From Bryobacteraceae bacterium (GTDB taxonomy: Bacteria > Acidobacteriota > Terriglobia > Bryobacterales > Bryobacteraceae), in assembly GCA_025062235.1 (NCBI GenBank), contig JANXAE010000012.1, positions 1 to 39,068 on the forward strand: 39,068 nt of DNA, in the 5' to 3' direction. The translations under genes and the position numbers were made by a program. Positions 18,901-26,655 of the stretch are shown piece by piece. Numbering within the stretch: position 1 is the first letter of the stretch; each line of letters starts with the position of its first letter. Under the pieces are notes generated by a model, which saw nothing but the letters and a program-made list of their open reading frames with translations, made no database searches and was not told the origin of the DNA.

Positions 18901-19420
18901 AGGAACGCAGGTAGCGCCAGTCGCCCGCTTTGATTACCCCGGCCGCGGCCCAGGCGATCTGGAACGGGTTGCGCCCCTGAGTCGGCACCATGCTGATCAA
19001 TTCGTTCGCGATGACTTGCGAGCGCGTGGCGCTCTCGGTTTGCAACAACGAGACCGACTCCCGCACCGTCACGCTCTCGGTGAGCTGCCCGATCTCCAGG
19101 GTCACGTCCAGCCGCAACTTGTCTTGCGCTTGAAGAACGATGTTCTCCCGCACGAACCGCTTGAAGCCCGGCTGCTCGACGGCCAGACGGTAGGTTCCGG
19201 GGATCAGGAACGGCGTTACGTAGTTGCCGCTCTCGTTGCTGGTCACGGTAAAGGAGACATTCTGGGCAACGTTGGTAACAATGACGGTCGCGCCGGCCAC
19301 CGGCGCACCGCTCGGATCCGTGATCAGGCCTGTGATCGTGGCCCTGACCTCTTGGCCCCGGGCGGCGCCCGCCGCCAGACACGCCAGCCATATCGAGTAC
19401 AGCAGCTTGGACCCTCGCAT
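15956..19420 (-). CDS. Oar-like TonB-dependent receptor with carboxypeptidase-regulatory domain
   Basis: This 1154-residue outer-membrane protein starts with a signal peptide (MRGSKLLYSIWLACLAAGAARG), then a CarboxypepD-regulatory/Cna-B-like beta-sandwich from ATITGLITDPSGAPV to about residue 105 (EQPGFKRFV). A plug-like region follows with NQVIANELISMVPTQGRNPF-type sequence and IVTKSGTNEFHG. The remainder is a long Tyr/Asn/Arg-rich beta-barrel ending in a terminal aromatic residue (VLMLKW), the usual barrel assembly signal. Such receptors are greatly expanded in Acidobacteria and import or process polymers, but the substrate here is unknown. No SusD, TonB or polysaccharide-degradation gene is adjacent. 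AAGGGGGG before ATG 19420 and a near-consensus promoter support the start; the open frame extending to 19636 is not used. Confidence 0.92.
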   Translation of the reverse strand: MRGSKLLYSIWLACLAAGAARGQEVRATITGLITDPSGAPVAGATVIVTNVAQNVSFTVTSNESGNYVTPFLIPGTYRLAVEQPGFKRFVRENIVLQAQDKLRLDVTLEIGQLTESVTVRESVSLLQTESATRSQVIANELISMVPTQGRNPFQIAWAAAGVIKAGDWRYLRSFDIGGTTGMSINGGKNRENEILLDGISNVRADRTVIHVPTMESVQEFRVLTNTYDAQYGRTGGGIVSIVTKSGTNEFHGVLFEHFQNDKLNANTSELNRAGQPRAPFHINQFGFQLAGPIYVPKIYDGRNRLFWMLNYEGMRQRTGDPGTRTFPLMEWRTGDFSNLYNAQGQPVLIYDPLTTARDGLRQPFPGNRLPAARISPIALEVFKYYPPPNREGEGPARINNYIYRSRWNCGFDQWTGRLDFVLNSQNTFYFRYGQNPFAEYRALIWPTPNPAEPTGNAPLMRNGRSWVFDWTSTLSPRMTFNLRAGLNRWEETTGNTFGAGFDPRRLGFDPNLVAQFTRLQFPRFDLGAYQAAGADRLLNTSTNDTYSVQPNAGWVVSRHYMKFGFEARQYKDNVANPGMASGRYSFGRNWTQANALRADAVSGNEIATFLLGYPTSAWVDRNIDPTFLHRYYAVFFNDDWKLTPRLTLNLGLRWDYETPNYERFDRMVRGFDWNAPSPIADRVQGLSLKGAVLFAAVAGQPRHVFDPDRNNFQPRLGVAFRLGDRWVLRGGYGLYYLGQNENGSTQGFSRQTVAVVSTDGGLTPAVTLTNAFANLPGGRLLDPIGSSQGAASFLGESVPGQYFDRPLPYSHQYSFDIQHELPGNVLVEVGYVGNAQRKLPVGVSLNYIPASELGRRRPDGAIDTAYYTERVPNPMAGLIPANPTLNAATIPRQNLMVAFPQYSSVSLSNVPIGKMRYHGFQSKVTKRLSHGLSFLASYGIMKNLEQVSLLNAQDFVLARPEQTRLEKRSAGTVDIPQKFSIVGIYELPFGRNRRFGAHWPRALDHLLGGWRLNWDITYQSGWVISYPNAKQVRPGSARLKNPTHGRWFNTSLWDDPVTGRRVAPQEPYTLRDFPTLFGDVRVPGYQNWDASLTKLFRLRERMDLEFRFEMINAFNHPWFTTIASVDVTSPAFGQLDPTQRNLPRNIKLVLMLKW

Positions 19421-19454
19421 GAGCCCCCCTTGCATACAAGCGTGTCCCGCCTCG

Positions 19455-19483
19455 ATTGTACGAATCCTCGCCTCCGCTGTCAA
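19455..19483 (-). promoter_or_regulatory. Near-consensus sigma-70 promoter of the TonB-dependent receptor
   Basis: On the minus strand TTGACA (19483-19478) and TACAAT (19460-19455) are separated by exactly 17 bases. Transcription should start near 19448, giving a leader of about 28 bases with AAGGGGGG before ATG 19420. This is the best housekeeping promoter in the window and predicts strong expression. Confidence 0.8.
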
Positions 19484-19829
19484 TGCCCGTGGGACCAGTC
19501 GCAAAGGGCCGGCGAAGGGTCTGCGTCGGCTCTCGCCCGGCGCGCGAGCGCCCAGTGCAGCAGACCGCACGAGGACGTGTGTCGGCCTCCGGACGGCACG
19601 GAGTCCGATCGCGCCATGCGCCGCATCGAGCGGCACCTTAGCCGGAATCCAGCCTGCGTCGCGATACGAAATCGGGAGCGCTCGCGTAGCTATCGGCTTC
19701 TTGGTGCGCTTTGCACGGTGAGGAATCCTTGGAACTCAGCTGGTCGGAACGCACTCGAAGCCGAGGTGCGGTGCACCAACGCCCTCGCTGCGTCGAGACC
19801 GGGCCCCGAGAAGGCAAATTCCGTCGCAC
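19484..19829. other. Gene-free stretch between receptor promoter and tRNA-Gly
   Basis: About 350 bases with no supportable gene. Open frames crossing it on either strand have no recognisable domains and no ribosome-binding sites. I see no U-tract terminator after the tRNA and no repeat. Confidence 0.5.
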
Positions 19830-19904
<75 letters not shown>

Positions 19905-19932
19905 CCGGCGGGCTCAGTGGTTTCCAGCGAGC

Positions 19933-19961
19933 ATTGTAGCAAAACTCCGTTCGGCTGGGAA
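19933..19961 (-). promoter_or_regulatory. Promoter of tRNA-Gly
   Basis: TACAAT (19938-19933) lies 28 bases before the mature 5' end, with TTCCCA (19961-19956) 17 bases further upstream as a fair -35. Confidence 0.55.
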
Positions 19962-20146
19962 GGCCCGCCCGCCGGCCGCTCGATTTGGCCCCGTACGTTC
20001 CAGAAGGACCATTGGCGGAAAGGCCCTCCAATCCGGGCAAGGCGCGCGGCGGGCGACCCGGGCCCTACAACACGGCGGCCACGAGCACCTGAGAACCTGG
20101 GATGGCGAGCGCCCCGCGCAGGCCGCCCAGCGCCGCCACGGCCGAA

Positions 20147-20737
20147 TCATTTGTAGAAGGCTTGGCTCGTGCGCGTCGCGAAAATCTCACCCGGCCTCCG
20201 GAGGCGGCCGGTCTCGACTTCGTAGACGTAGGCCGTGATCCGGACATCTTTCGGAATCAGGGGGTGGTTCCGCAGCAGCTCGACCTGCTCGAGCGCCGCT
20301 CGGTCAATGTCGGTCTGCATCTTCCACCAGCGATGAATCGCTTCGCGCGGCAGTCGGAATTCCGGCAGGGCCGGATCGAGCGGGACCGCCGTGAGGTCAA
20401 GTCCGAACTTTTCCTCCAGCCTCCGGGTCACCTGCTCTCCCGTGGCCCCCAGCATGCCGCACTCGGTGTGGGTCAGAACAATGATCTCTTTGGTCCCGAA
20501 CAAGCCCACGGTCAGGGCGGCGCTGCGAATCACGTCGTCAGTCACCAAGCCCCCTGCGTTTCGGAAGATGTGGGCATCACCTGGGGCGAGCCCCAGCACC
20601 TGCTCGACGGGGAGCCTCTCGTCCATGCAAGCAAGCACGAACAGGCTCTTGTTGTTCGGGATGCCCTTGTGACGACGGAAGACCCAGTTCTCCCACTCGT
20701 CGAGCTGGCGATTGATGATGTCCGCTTGAAATTGCAT
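20147..20737 (-). CDS. Beta-class carbonic anhydrase
   Basis: It should interconvert CO2 and bicarbonate. The 196-residue protein has the zinc ligands and catalytic dyad of beta-carbonic anhydrases: CMDER (C37 ligand, D39-R41 dyad) and VLTHTECGM (H90, C93 ligands). DAHIFRNAGGLVTDD is the conserved loop between them. The sequence is closer to the short archaeal/mycobacterial type that contains THTECG than to E. coli Can. ATG 20737 is chosen for the strong GGGAGG seven bases upstream; an ATG at 20776 would add 13 residues and lacks such a site. It is cytoplasmic, with no signal peptide. It is monocistronic and divergent from the sigma-54 activator at 21139 across a 401-base gap. Confidence 0.92.
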   Translation of the reverse strand: MQFQADIINRQLDEWENWVFRRHKGIPNNKSLFVLACMDERLPVEQVLGLAPGDAHIFRNAGGLVTDDVIRSAALTVGLFGTKEIIVLTHTECGMLGATGEQVTRRLEEKFGLDLTAVPLDPALPEFRLPREAIHRWWKMQTDIDRAALEQVELLRNHPLIPKDVRITAYVYEVETGRLRRPGEIFATRTSQAFYK

Positions 20738-21138
20738 TCGAACCTCCCTGTTGACATTCCCGATATAGATTACCATGAATCGCGCTTCCAAGCGATACCG
20801 ACGCAACTCCCAGTATCTCCTCGAGGTACCGCAGCAAACGCGAGCCCCGCGAACCTTCGTGGCGCTGCCGAGCGCCGGCGCCCGCTCAAAATCCCAAGGA
20901 AGCCCTCGCCGTGACCGAAACGCGGCGAGCGGAGGCCCAGGGCACGAAGGCGCGGCCAATGAGCAACTTCCTGCGCTCGGTACGGCCGATGGCACCATCC
21001 AAGGCACTTTCTTGAGCTCACTTCCAGGAAAAATTCCCCGCCTGTTCGGGGCGTGCCGAGTCTCAAGTTCCATCCGCAGCCGCCGATATTGGGGCCGATG
21101 CTGACTTCGACGAACCCTGCACCACGAGGCGCCGCGTC
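20738..21138. other. Long divergent intergenic region with a terminator-like hairpin
   Basis: The 401 bases between carbonic anhydrase (minus) and the sigma-54 activator (plus) contain no supportable gene. On the minus strand a weak promoter (TTGGAA, 18 bases, TATATC) ends about 30 bases before the anhydrase ATG. Further upstream lies a hairpin with a U-tract, listed separately. No sigma-54 promoter with correct GG-N10-GC spacing and a good -12 box was found. Confidence 0.45.
21025..21051 (-). terminator. Intrinsic-terminator-like hairpin in the carbonic anhydrase leader
   Basis: On the minus strand CCCCG (21051-21047), a six-base loop, CGGGG (21040-21036), then AATTTTTCC. The stem is only five G-C pairs but is directly followed by five T residues. 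It points toward the carbonic anhydrase gene, so it would stop transcripts arriving from further upstream, or act as an attenuator. Confidence 0.4.
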
Positions 21139-22527
21139 ATGAGGCTCCTGTGGCTGGTTTCGGAGGAAGCTCACGGCGTTTTGGCTACGGGCTGCTCCCC
21201 TGTGGAGCTTGCCGGCTGGTCCGTGGAAGTGGTCCACAGTGCATGGGCGGCCCTGGATTCGCTGGCGCATTCCGCCTACGAAGCGGTTCTGGCTGATTTT
21301 CCCCTTCCCGAATGGACAGCCGAGGAGTGGCTCGAAGAGGCCTTGCGCGTGCAACCTCTGATGCCGGTGCTCATCCGCGAGGCTGAGCCGCGTTTCGAGC
21401 GCGCGGTGCGCCTGACCAGGCTGGGCGCTTTCCATTACCTAGGCGATCCCATGGACGCAGAACAATTCGCCGCCCTCCTCGAGCAAGCGGTCCGGTGGCG
21501 GCGCCAGTGTGAGCGAGCACGCTCGGGCGGCGATCCTGCCGCGGAACCGTGGCGGAGGCTGCTGATCGGCGAGAGCCGCGCCATTCGGCAGATCGTCGAA
21601 ACGATCCGTCTGGTGGCGCGCCGTCGTTGCACGGTGCTCATAACGGGAGACACCGGAACGGGCAAGGAGGTTGTGGCGCGCGCCATTCACATGGCCAGCG
21701 GCCGCGGACACCTGCCCATGGTGGCGGTCAACTGTAGCGCGATCCCGGAGACGCTGCTGGAAGCCGAGCTGTTCGGTCACGTCAAAGGCGCCTTCACGGG
21801 TGCGATCCACCACCGCATGGGCCGTTTCGAGCAGGCCCACCGCAGCACGCTTTTCCTCGACGAAATCGGCGACATGCCGCTCGACCTGCAAGCCAAGCTG
21901 CTGCGGGTGTTGCAGGAGCGCGAGCTGCAACGGCTCGGAAGCTCGGAGGTCGTCTCGCTGGACGTGCGCGTGCTGGCAGCTTCGAACGCGGATCTGGAGG
22001 AACGCATCCGTCAGGGCCGGTTCCGCGAGGACCTGTACTACCGGCTGAACGTCGTGCCCATTCACTTGCCGCCGCTGGCCGAGCGTGCCGGCGACATTCC
22101 TTTGCTCGTCGCCCACTTCCTCGAGAAGGTCTGCTCGCGGGAAGGGATCCCGCCCAAGCGCATCTCGGCCGAGGCCATCGAACGGCTGGCCAGCTACAGT
22201 TGGCCCGGCAACGTGCGTCAACTGGAAAACGCGGTCGAAATGGCCGTGATCCTCAGCGGCGAGCGCGAACTGCTGGTGCCCTCGGACTTTCCCCTGCCCT
22301 CTCCGGCGCAGTGGAAGGCGCTGAACGCCAACAGCCTGCCCTCCATCCGGCTGCCGGACGAAGGCATGGACTTCGAGCGCACGATCGCGCGCATCGAGCG
22401 CAGCCTGCTCGAACAGGCATTGCGCCGCTCGAACGGCAACAAGAAGCAGGCGGCCGAGCTGCTCCGGCTGAAACGCACGACGTTTTCGGCCAAGCTGAAG
22501 AGCCTTCAGTGCGCGGTCAACTGGTAG
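21139..22527 (+). CDS. Sigma-54-dependent activator with degenerate receiver domain
   Basis: This 462-residue NtrC-family protein activates RNA polymerase carrying sigma-54. Residues 1-120 have receiver-like spacing and keep an Asp (D53 in VLADFPLP), but the acidic pair is EE, the Thr/Ser position is Arg (VLIRE) and the switch Lys of the usual YLTKP is replaced (YLGDP). Phosphorylation is therefore doubtful. The AAA+ domain is intact: Walker A GDTGTGKE (170-177), sigma-54-contact loop GAFTGA (217-222), Walker B TLFLDEIGD and YSWPGNVRQLEN. A Fis-type helix-turn-helix (GNKKQAAELLRLKRTTFSAKL) ends the protein. No histidine kinase is adjacent. The nearest downstream genes are a CDF exporter and a radical SAM maturase, which are possible but unproven targets. 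Confidence 0.9.
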   Translation: MRLLWLVSEEAHGVLATGCSPVELAGWSVEVVHSAWAALDSLAHSAYEAVLADFPLPEWTAEEWLEEALRVQPLMPVLIREAEPRFERAVRLTRLGAFHYLGDPMDAEQFAALLEQAVRWRRQCERARSGGDPAAEPWRRLLIGESRAIRQIVETIRLVARRRCTVLITGDTGTGKEVVARAIHMASGRGHLPMVAVNCSAIPETLLEAELFGHVKGAFTGAIHHRMGRFEQAHRSTLFLDEIGDMPLDLQAKLLRVLQERELQRLGSSEVVSLDVRVLAASNADLEERIRQGRFREDLYYRLNVVPIHLPPLAERAGDIPLLVAHFLEKVCSREGIPPKRISAEAIERLASYSWPGNVRQLENAVEMAVILSGERELLVPSDFPLPSPAQWKALNANSLPSIRLPDEGMDFERTIARIERSLLEQALRRSNGNKKQAAELLRLKRTTFSAKLKSLQCAVNW

Positions 22528-22619
22528 CCGGCGGCAGTCGGCAGAGTGGCGGCGGTCAGCGCCGCGACAGGGAACCTTCGGCTTCCGGCCCCCTCCGCTA
22601 GACCGGGGCTGCCTCTCGA

Positions 22620-22635
22620 AGGCACTGCCTCCGCG
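22620..22635 (+). promoter_or_regulatory. Weak candidate sigma-54 promoter before the CDF gene
   Basis: AGGCACT-N4-CCGCG has GG and GC at the required 12-base offset and a good -24 half, but the -12 half lacks the usual TT. The start would be near 22646. A TAAACT box at 22669-22674 is a competing sigma-70-type -10. Confidence 0.25.
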
Positions 22636-22691
22636 CTTGCAACGGCCGGCGCCCGCGCTTCGCTCGCGTAAACTAAAAAAAGGAGCGAGCT

Positions 22692-23669
22692 TTGCACGCG
22701 GGGGCGCCATCCGATCCGCACGCAGGCAGAACACTTCAGTGGTCGCTGGTGCTGACCATCGCTTTCGTGATCGCCGAGCTGGCGGCGGGAATCCAGGCAA
22801 ACAGCCTCGCCCTGCTCTCGGATGCGGCCCATAACTTCACCGACGCGCTCGCCTTGCTGCTAGCCTGGTTCGGCTACCGCGTCGGGCAGCGCCCCGCCGA
22901 CGACGTGAAGACTTACGGCTACCACCGTGCGGGAGTGCTGGCCGCCTTCGTGAACGCGCTGGCCCTGCTGGGTCTGGCCGCCTATATCTTCTACGCGAGC
23001 TACCGTCGCTGGCTCCAGCCTCGCCCCGTGCACGAAACCACGATGCTGATCGTGGCGGCCCTCGGCCTGGTGGTCAACCTTGCCATCATGCACGGCTTGG
23101 AGCCCTGGCGTCGCCGGGACCTGAACATCCGCAGCGCATGGGCGCACATGCTGGGCGACGCACTGGGATCGCTGGGCATCGTGGCCGGCGCACTGCTCAT
23201 GCGCTGGACGGGATGGCTCCGCGTGGACCCTCTGCTCTCGGCTCTGATCGGGCTGCTCATCGTCTGGACGGCATGGGACATCGTGCGCGAATCGCTCAAC
23301 ATTCTGCTCGAGGGGCTGCCCCGCGGTATGGAGCTCGACAGCGTGGTTCGCGCCATGCGCGAGATCCCCGGCGTGCTCGACGTGCACGACATCCACATCT
23401 GGAGTCTGGGCTCGACGACGCACGCCCTGAGCTGCCATGTCGTCATCGAGGACGTTCCTCCCTCGGAAAGCGAGGGCCTGCTGCGGAGACTGAACCAGAT
23501 GCTGGCCGAGCGCTTCCTCATCTGTCACACCACGATCCAGTTCGAGCACGCGGCCTGCGAGGGCTGCACGATGCCGAACCATCGGTCCCGCAGCCTCGCC
23601 GCAGAGAGCCCGCAGCCGCACGGCAAAGCGCGGCATCCAGCAGCCGGGGCGCGCAGGCAGCCGCTCTGA
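22692..23669 (+). CDS. Cation diffusion facilitator family metal exporter
   Basis: CDF proteins exchange cytoplasmic Zn2+, Cd2+, Co2+ or Ni2+ for protons. The 325-residue protein has six predicted membrane helices and the metal site in two of them: DAAHNFTD (H47, D51, helix 2) and AHMLGDALGS (H152, D156, helix 5). A His/Asp site of this kind is typical of Zn/Cd transporters of the ZitB/CzcD group. The cytoplasmic C-terminal domain contains VLDVHDIHIWSLGSTTHAL and ends with EHAACEGC, whose Cys/His residues may bind metal. The start is TTG 22692 because AAAGGAG lies six bases upstream. The usual His-rich loop between helices 4 and 5 is short. Regulation by the preceding activator is inference. 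Confidence 0.9.
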   Translation: MHAGAPSDPHAGRTLQWSLVLTIAFVIAELAAGIQANSLALLSDAAHNFTDALALLLAWFGYRVGQRPADDVKTYGYHRAGVLAAFVNALALLGLAAYIFYASYRRWLQPRPVHETTMLIVAALGLVVNLAIMHGLEPWRRRDLNIRSAWAHMLGDALGSLGIVAGALLMRWTGWLRVDPLLSALIGLLIVWTAWDIVRESLNILLEGLPRGMELDSVVRAMREIPGVLDVHDIHIWSLGSTTHALSCHVVIEDVPPSESEGLLRRLNQMLAERFLICHTTIQFEHAACEGCTMPNHRSRSLAAESPQPHGKARHPAAGARRQPL

Positions 23670-23822
23670 TCCTGGAAGCGCCAGATGCCCCAGCGCGCGG
23701 TGCGCGGCCGCGCAGCGAGCTGGCCCGTCCCCGGCTCAGGCCTGCGGCCTCATCATCGCACCTGCTCCGGGTTCATCGGACAAGACGATCTTCTTCGGGG
23801 AGGCGCAACCGCCCGCCGATGT

Positions 23823-23828
23823 TACAGT
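23823..23828 (+). promoter_or_regulatory. -10 box TACAGT seven bases before a start codon
   Basis: TACAGT is separated by seven bases from ATG 23836. No Shine-Dalgarno precedes the ATG, so a leaderless transcript of the radical SAM gene is predicted. Confidence 0.4.
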
Positions 23829-23835
23829 AAGAACC

Positions 23836-25032
23836 ATGGGAAGCGGGTTCGCCTTTCCGATCCTCAGGCAGGAGCCGGAAACGACGCCGCGCATCCGCTC
23901 GCTGTTGATCAAGCCCGTCTCGGCGGTGTGCAACCTGGACTGCGCTTACTGCTTCTATCTGGACCGCGAGGCCGATCCCTACAAGGATCTTCCCGCGCGC
24001 GCGATGACGCTGGAGATCCTCGAGCGGCTGGTGGACAGTTATCTGTTCTATTCCTACCCGACCGGGGTCTTCGCCTTCCAGGGAGGCGAGCCGATGCTGG
24101 CGGGTCTGCATTTCTACCGGCGGCTGGTGGAATACCAGAAGCAGTACGGCCGCGACGGCCAGAGCGTCTCGAACGCGCTCCAGACCAACGCGATTCTGAT
24201 GGACGCGGACTGGTGCTGGCTGCTGCGAGAGTACAACTGGCTGGTGGGCGTCTCGATAGACGGCCCCGAACCGATGCACGACCGCTACCGGCGCAACCGT
24301 GGCGGGCAGGGCACCTGGCGGCGCGTGATGCGCGGCATCGAGACGCTGAAGGAGCACAAGGTGGAGTTCAACGTGCTCTGCGTACTGAGCCAGGCCAACG
24401 TCGAGCATCCCCGCGAGGTCTACCGCTTTTTCCGCTCGATCGGAGTGGACAACATCCAATACATTCCCCTGGCCGAGTTCGACGGACAGGGCAACCCTCT
24501 TCCTTTCACGATCACGCCCGGACAGTACGGCCGCTTCATGCTGGAAACCTTCGAGCTGTGGTGGCCCGAACGGCGCCGCGTGCGCATACGCCTGTTCGAC
24601 AACATCGCCGAAGCACTGGCTGGCCAGAAGCCGGGCAACTGCACCATGCACGAGACCTGCGACAGCTATGTCGTGGTGGAGTACAACGGCGACGTCTACC
24701 CGTGCGATTTCTTTGTCGAACGCGCATGGAGGTTGGGCAACATCATGGAGGACACCTGGCCGGAGATCGCGCGGCGCCGCCTACGGCTCGAGTTCGCCTC
24801 GAAGAAAGCGCTGCCGCGCCCGGAATGCCGCGCGTGCGAGTTCGAGGCCATCTGCCACGGGGGCTGTCCCAAACTGCGGCACGGTCCGCACCGACGCTTC
24901 GAGGATCTCGATTACTTCTGCGAAGCCTACAAGATGATCTACGCCCGCGTCCTCGAGCCCTTGCGCAAGGAAGTGGCGCGTCTGTGCGGGCCGCAGGCCC
25001 AGCGCGAGCTGCACCCGCCGAGCCCTTACTGA
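23836..25032 (+). CDS. Radical SAM/SPASM enzyme, anaerobic sulfatase-maturase type
   Basis: The family oxidises a Ser or Cys of sulfatases to formylglycine, and related members modify peptides. The 398-residue protein has the radical SAM cluster motif CNLDCAYC (C32, C36, C39), FAFQGGEPML for SAM binding and LQTNAILMD. The C-terminal SPASM region has CTMHETC, YPCDFFVE, CRACEFEAICHGGCP and FCEAYK, enough cysteines for two auxiliary Fe-S clusters. Overall length and motif order match anSME (AslB/ChuR). No sulfatase gene occurs in the window and no small precursor peptide was found beside it, so the substrate is unknown. It converges on the CorC-type gene across 231 bases. Confidence 0.88.
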   Translation: MGSGFAFPILRQEPETTPRIRSLLIKPVSAVCNLDCAYCFYLDREADPYKDLPARAMTLEILERLVDSYLFYSYPTGVFAFQGGEPMLAGLHFYRRLVEYQKQYGRDGQSVSNALQTNAILMDADWCWLLREYNWLVGVSIDGPEPMHDRYRRNRGGQGTWRRVMRGIETLKEHKVEFNVLCVLSQANVEHPREVYRFFRSIGVDNIQYIPLAEFDGQGNPLPFTITPGQYGRFMLETFELWWPERRRVRIRLFDNIAEALAGQKPGNCTMHETCDSYVVVEYNGDVYPCDFFVERAWRLGNIMEDTWPEIARRRLRLEFASKKALPRPECRACEFEAICHGGCPKLRHGPHRRFEDLDYFCEAYKMIYARVLEPLRKEVARLCGPQAQRELHPPSPY

Positions 25033-25263
25033 GGCAGGCCCAACCGGGGCCCAGGAGCAGCGGGAGCGGGCGCAGGCGCCCGGGCGGCCGGAAAGGCGGT
25101 AATACGGCGTTGCCGACCTAGCGTGTCCGCGGACGCGCGCCGCCGGGAGCGGGCCCCCGCGGGGCACGAGCGCGGTGCATTGGCGGCGGGAGCGCCCGCA
25201 GCGGACAGGCCGGCGCCCTAGCGCGCCTGGCGAAGCGGACGCGCTCGCGGGCCCGCAGCGAGG

Positions 25264-26610
25264 TCACTTCCGCTCCTCCGAGCTCTCTTGCTGGGCACCG
25301 CCTGGGGAAGCCTTCTCGATTCGCACACGCGCGATGCGGCGGCGGTCCATTTCCAGGATGGTGTAGCGGCGCCCCTCGTAGGCAACGCTCTCGCCGCCTC
25401 GGGGGATGTAGCCGAGCTGGTGCAGTAGGAAACCGGCCAGCGTCTCGAAGCCGGCGTTCGCCGGCAACTCGATGCCGTACTGCGTAGCCAGATCGCGAAT
25501 GCTTACGTTGCCCTCGAGCTCGAGAACCGGGGCTTCCAGCGCGGGCGGCGGCTGCCGGACGTCGTGCTCGTCCTCGATCTCGCCGAAGACCTCCTCGAGT
25601 ACATCCTCGAAGGTCGCCAGGCCGACGATGGTTCCGAACTCGTCCACCACCAGGGCCATGTGCCGGCGCGCGGCGCGGAACTCCTCGATCATCTGGCTGA
25701 GAGGCTTGCTCTCGGGCACCACCAGGGGCCGGCGCACCAGGGGCCGCAACGAGAAGGGGCCGCCGGCGAGGCGCTGGCGCGCCAGCGCCGCCATCAGATC
25801 CTTGTAGTGCAGGATGCCGATGATCTGCTCGGGCTCCCGGTCGTAGACCGGGAAGCGGGAGAACGGGTGGCGCAGCGCCGTGCGTAGCACCTGCTCGAGC
25901 GTGGCGTCGGCGGGCAGCGCAACCATGTCGCGCCTGGGCACCATGATCTCGCGCACCGCCACCCGGTCCAGCTCGAGCAGGCGCAACACGGCCTGTTCCT
26001 CGATGCGCGAGATGCGCCCGGCTTCGCGGACCGAACTGGTGATCATCTTGAGTTCCTCGACCGAGTGGACGCTGCTTTGGCCACGGAGCCCGAGCAGGCG
26101 GGACAACAGCGCAGCGGAACGTTCCAGCGCACTGACGAAGGGTTGCATCAGACGCGCGAACACCAGCAAGGGCGGCGCAATGAGCACGGCGAAGCGGTCC
26201 GAGTTCTGGATGGCCAGATTCTTGGGCACCACCTCTCCGGCGACCACCATGGCGAAGGTCAGGATCAGGAACGCGCACACGAAGGACGCGCCGTGCAGCA
26301 GCCAGGCCACGGGCCCGCGCTCAGCGCCGGGGGCCAGGGCCAGCAGCAGGCGGTAGACCGTATCCTCGCCTACCCAACCGGCGGCCAGGCCGGCCAGCGT
26401 GACGCCCACCTGAACCGTCGAGAGCAGGCGCGCCGGATTGGCCAGCAGTCCCAGGGCCGCTTGCGCGCCCAACTGCCCCCGCTCGGCCATTTCCCGCAGC
26501 TTCGATTGCCGCACGGCAATCAGTGCCGCCTCGGCGGAGGCGAAAAAGGCGTTCATGGCTACGATGCATGCCAGCAACAGCAGCCGGTATCCCAGCAAAG
26601 GGTCGTTCAT
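25264..26610 (-). CDS. CorC/HlyC-type (CNNM-CBS) membrane protein
   Basis: The 448-residue protein has the standard layout of the HlyC/CorC family. The N-terminal CNNM/DUF21 domain has about four membrane helices and the motif NAFFASAEAALIAVRQSKLRE. A pair of CBS domains follows, from REIMVPRRDMVALP and FPVYDREPEQIIGI to VVDEFGTIVGLATFEDVLEE. A C-terminal CorC_HlyC FAD-like domain ends the protein (NAGFETLAGFLLHQLGYIPRGG). Members take part in Mg2+/Co2+ efflux or homeostasis; haemolysis is not implied. CBS domains suggest adenine-nucleotide control. The ATG at 26610 has AGGAG at good spacing, so the longer open frame to 26844 is rejected. It diverges from the penicillin-acylase gene with 57 bases between starts. 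Confidence 0.92.
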   Translation of the reverse strand: MNDPLLGYRLLLLACIVAMNAFFASAEAALIAVRQSKLREMAERGQLGAQAALGLLANPARLLSTVQVGVTLAGLAAGWVGEDTVYRLLLALAPGAERGPVAWLLHGASFVCAFLILTFAMVVAGEVVPKNLAIQNSDRFAVLIAPPLLVFARLMQPFVSALERSAALLSRLLGLRGQSSVHSVEELKMITSSVREAGRISRIEEQAVLRLLELDRVAVREIMVPRRDMVALPADATLEQVLRTALRHPFSRFPVYDREPEQIIGILHYKDLMAALARQRLAGGPFSLRPLVRRPLVVPESKPLSQMIEEFRAARRHMALVVDEFGTIVGLATFEDVLEEVFGEIEDEHDVRQPPPALEAPVLELEGNVSIRDLATQYGIELPANAGFETLAGFLLHQLGYIPRGGESVAYEGRRYTILEMDRRRIARVRIEKASPGGAQQESSEERK

Positions 26611-26655
26611 GACAGGCTCCTGCCGCGCCCACCAGGCCGGCGGTGAGGGCTCCAG

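Noticed and set aside
19914-20150. A 78-codon minus-strand frame overlapping the carbonic anhydrase stop (ATGA)
   Set aside because: The overlap looks like coupling, but the product is Arg/Pro/Cys-rich, has no domain, and runs into the tRNA promoter.
21001-21017. A sigma-54-like sequence AGGCACTTTCTTGAGC before the first activator gene
   Set aside because: GG and GC are 13 rather than 12 bases apart, and the -12 box is disrupted.
20775-21104. A 109-codon plus-strand frame in the divergent region before the sigma-54 activator
   Set aside because: No ribosome-binding site, no domain, and unbalanced composition typical of non-coding high-GC DNA.
25121-25138. An 18-base near-palindrome around GTCCGCGGAC between convergent genes, considered as a terminator
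   Set aside because: It has no loop and no U-tract, and such G/C palindromes are frequent at this base composition.
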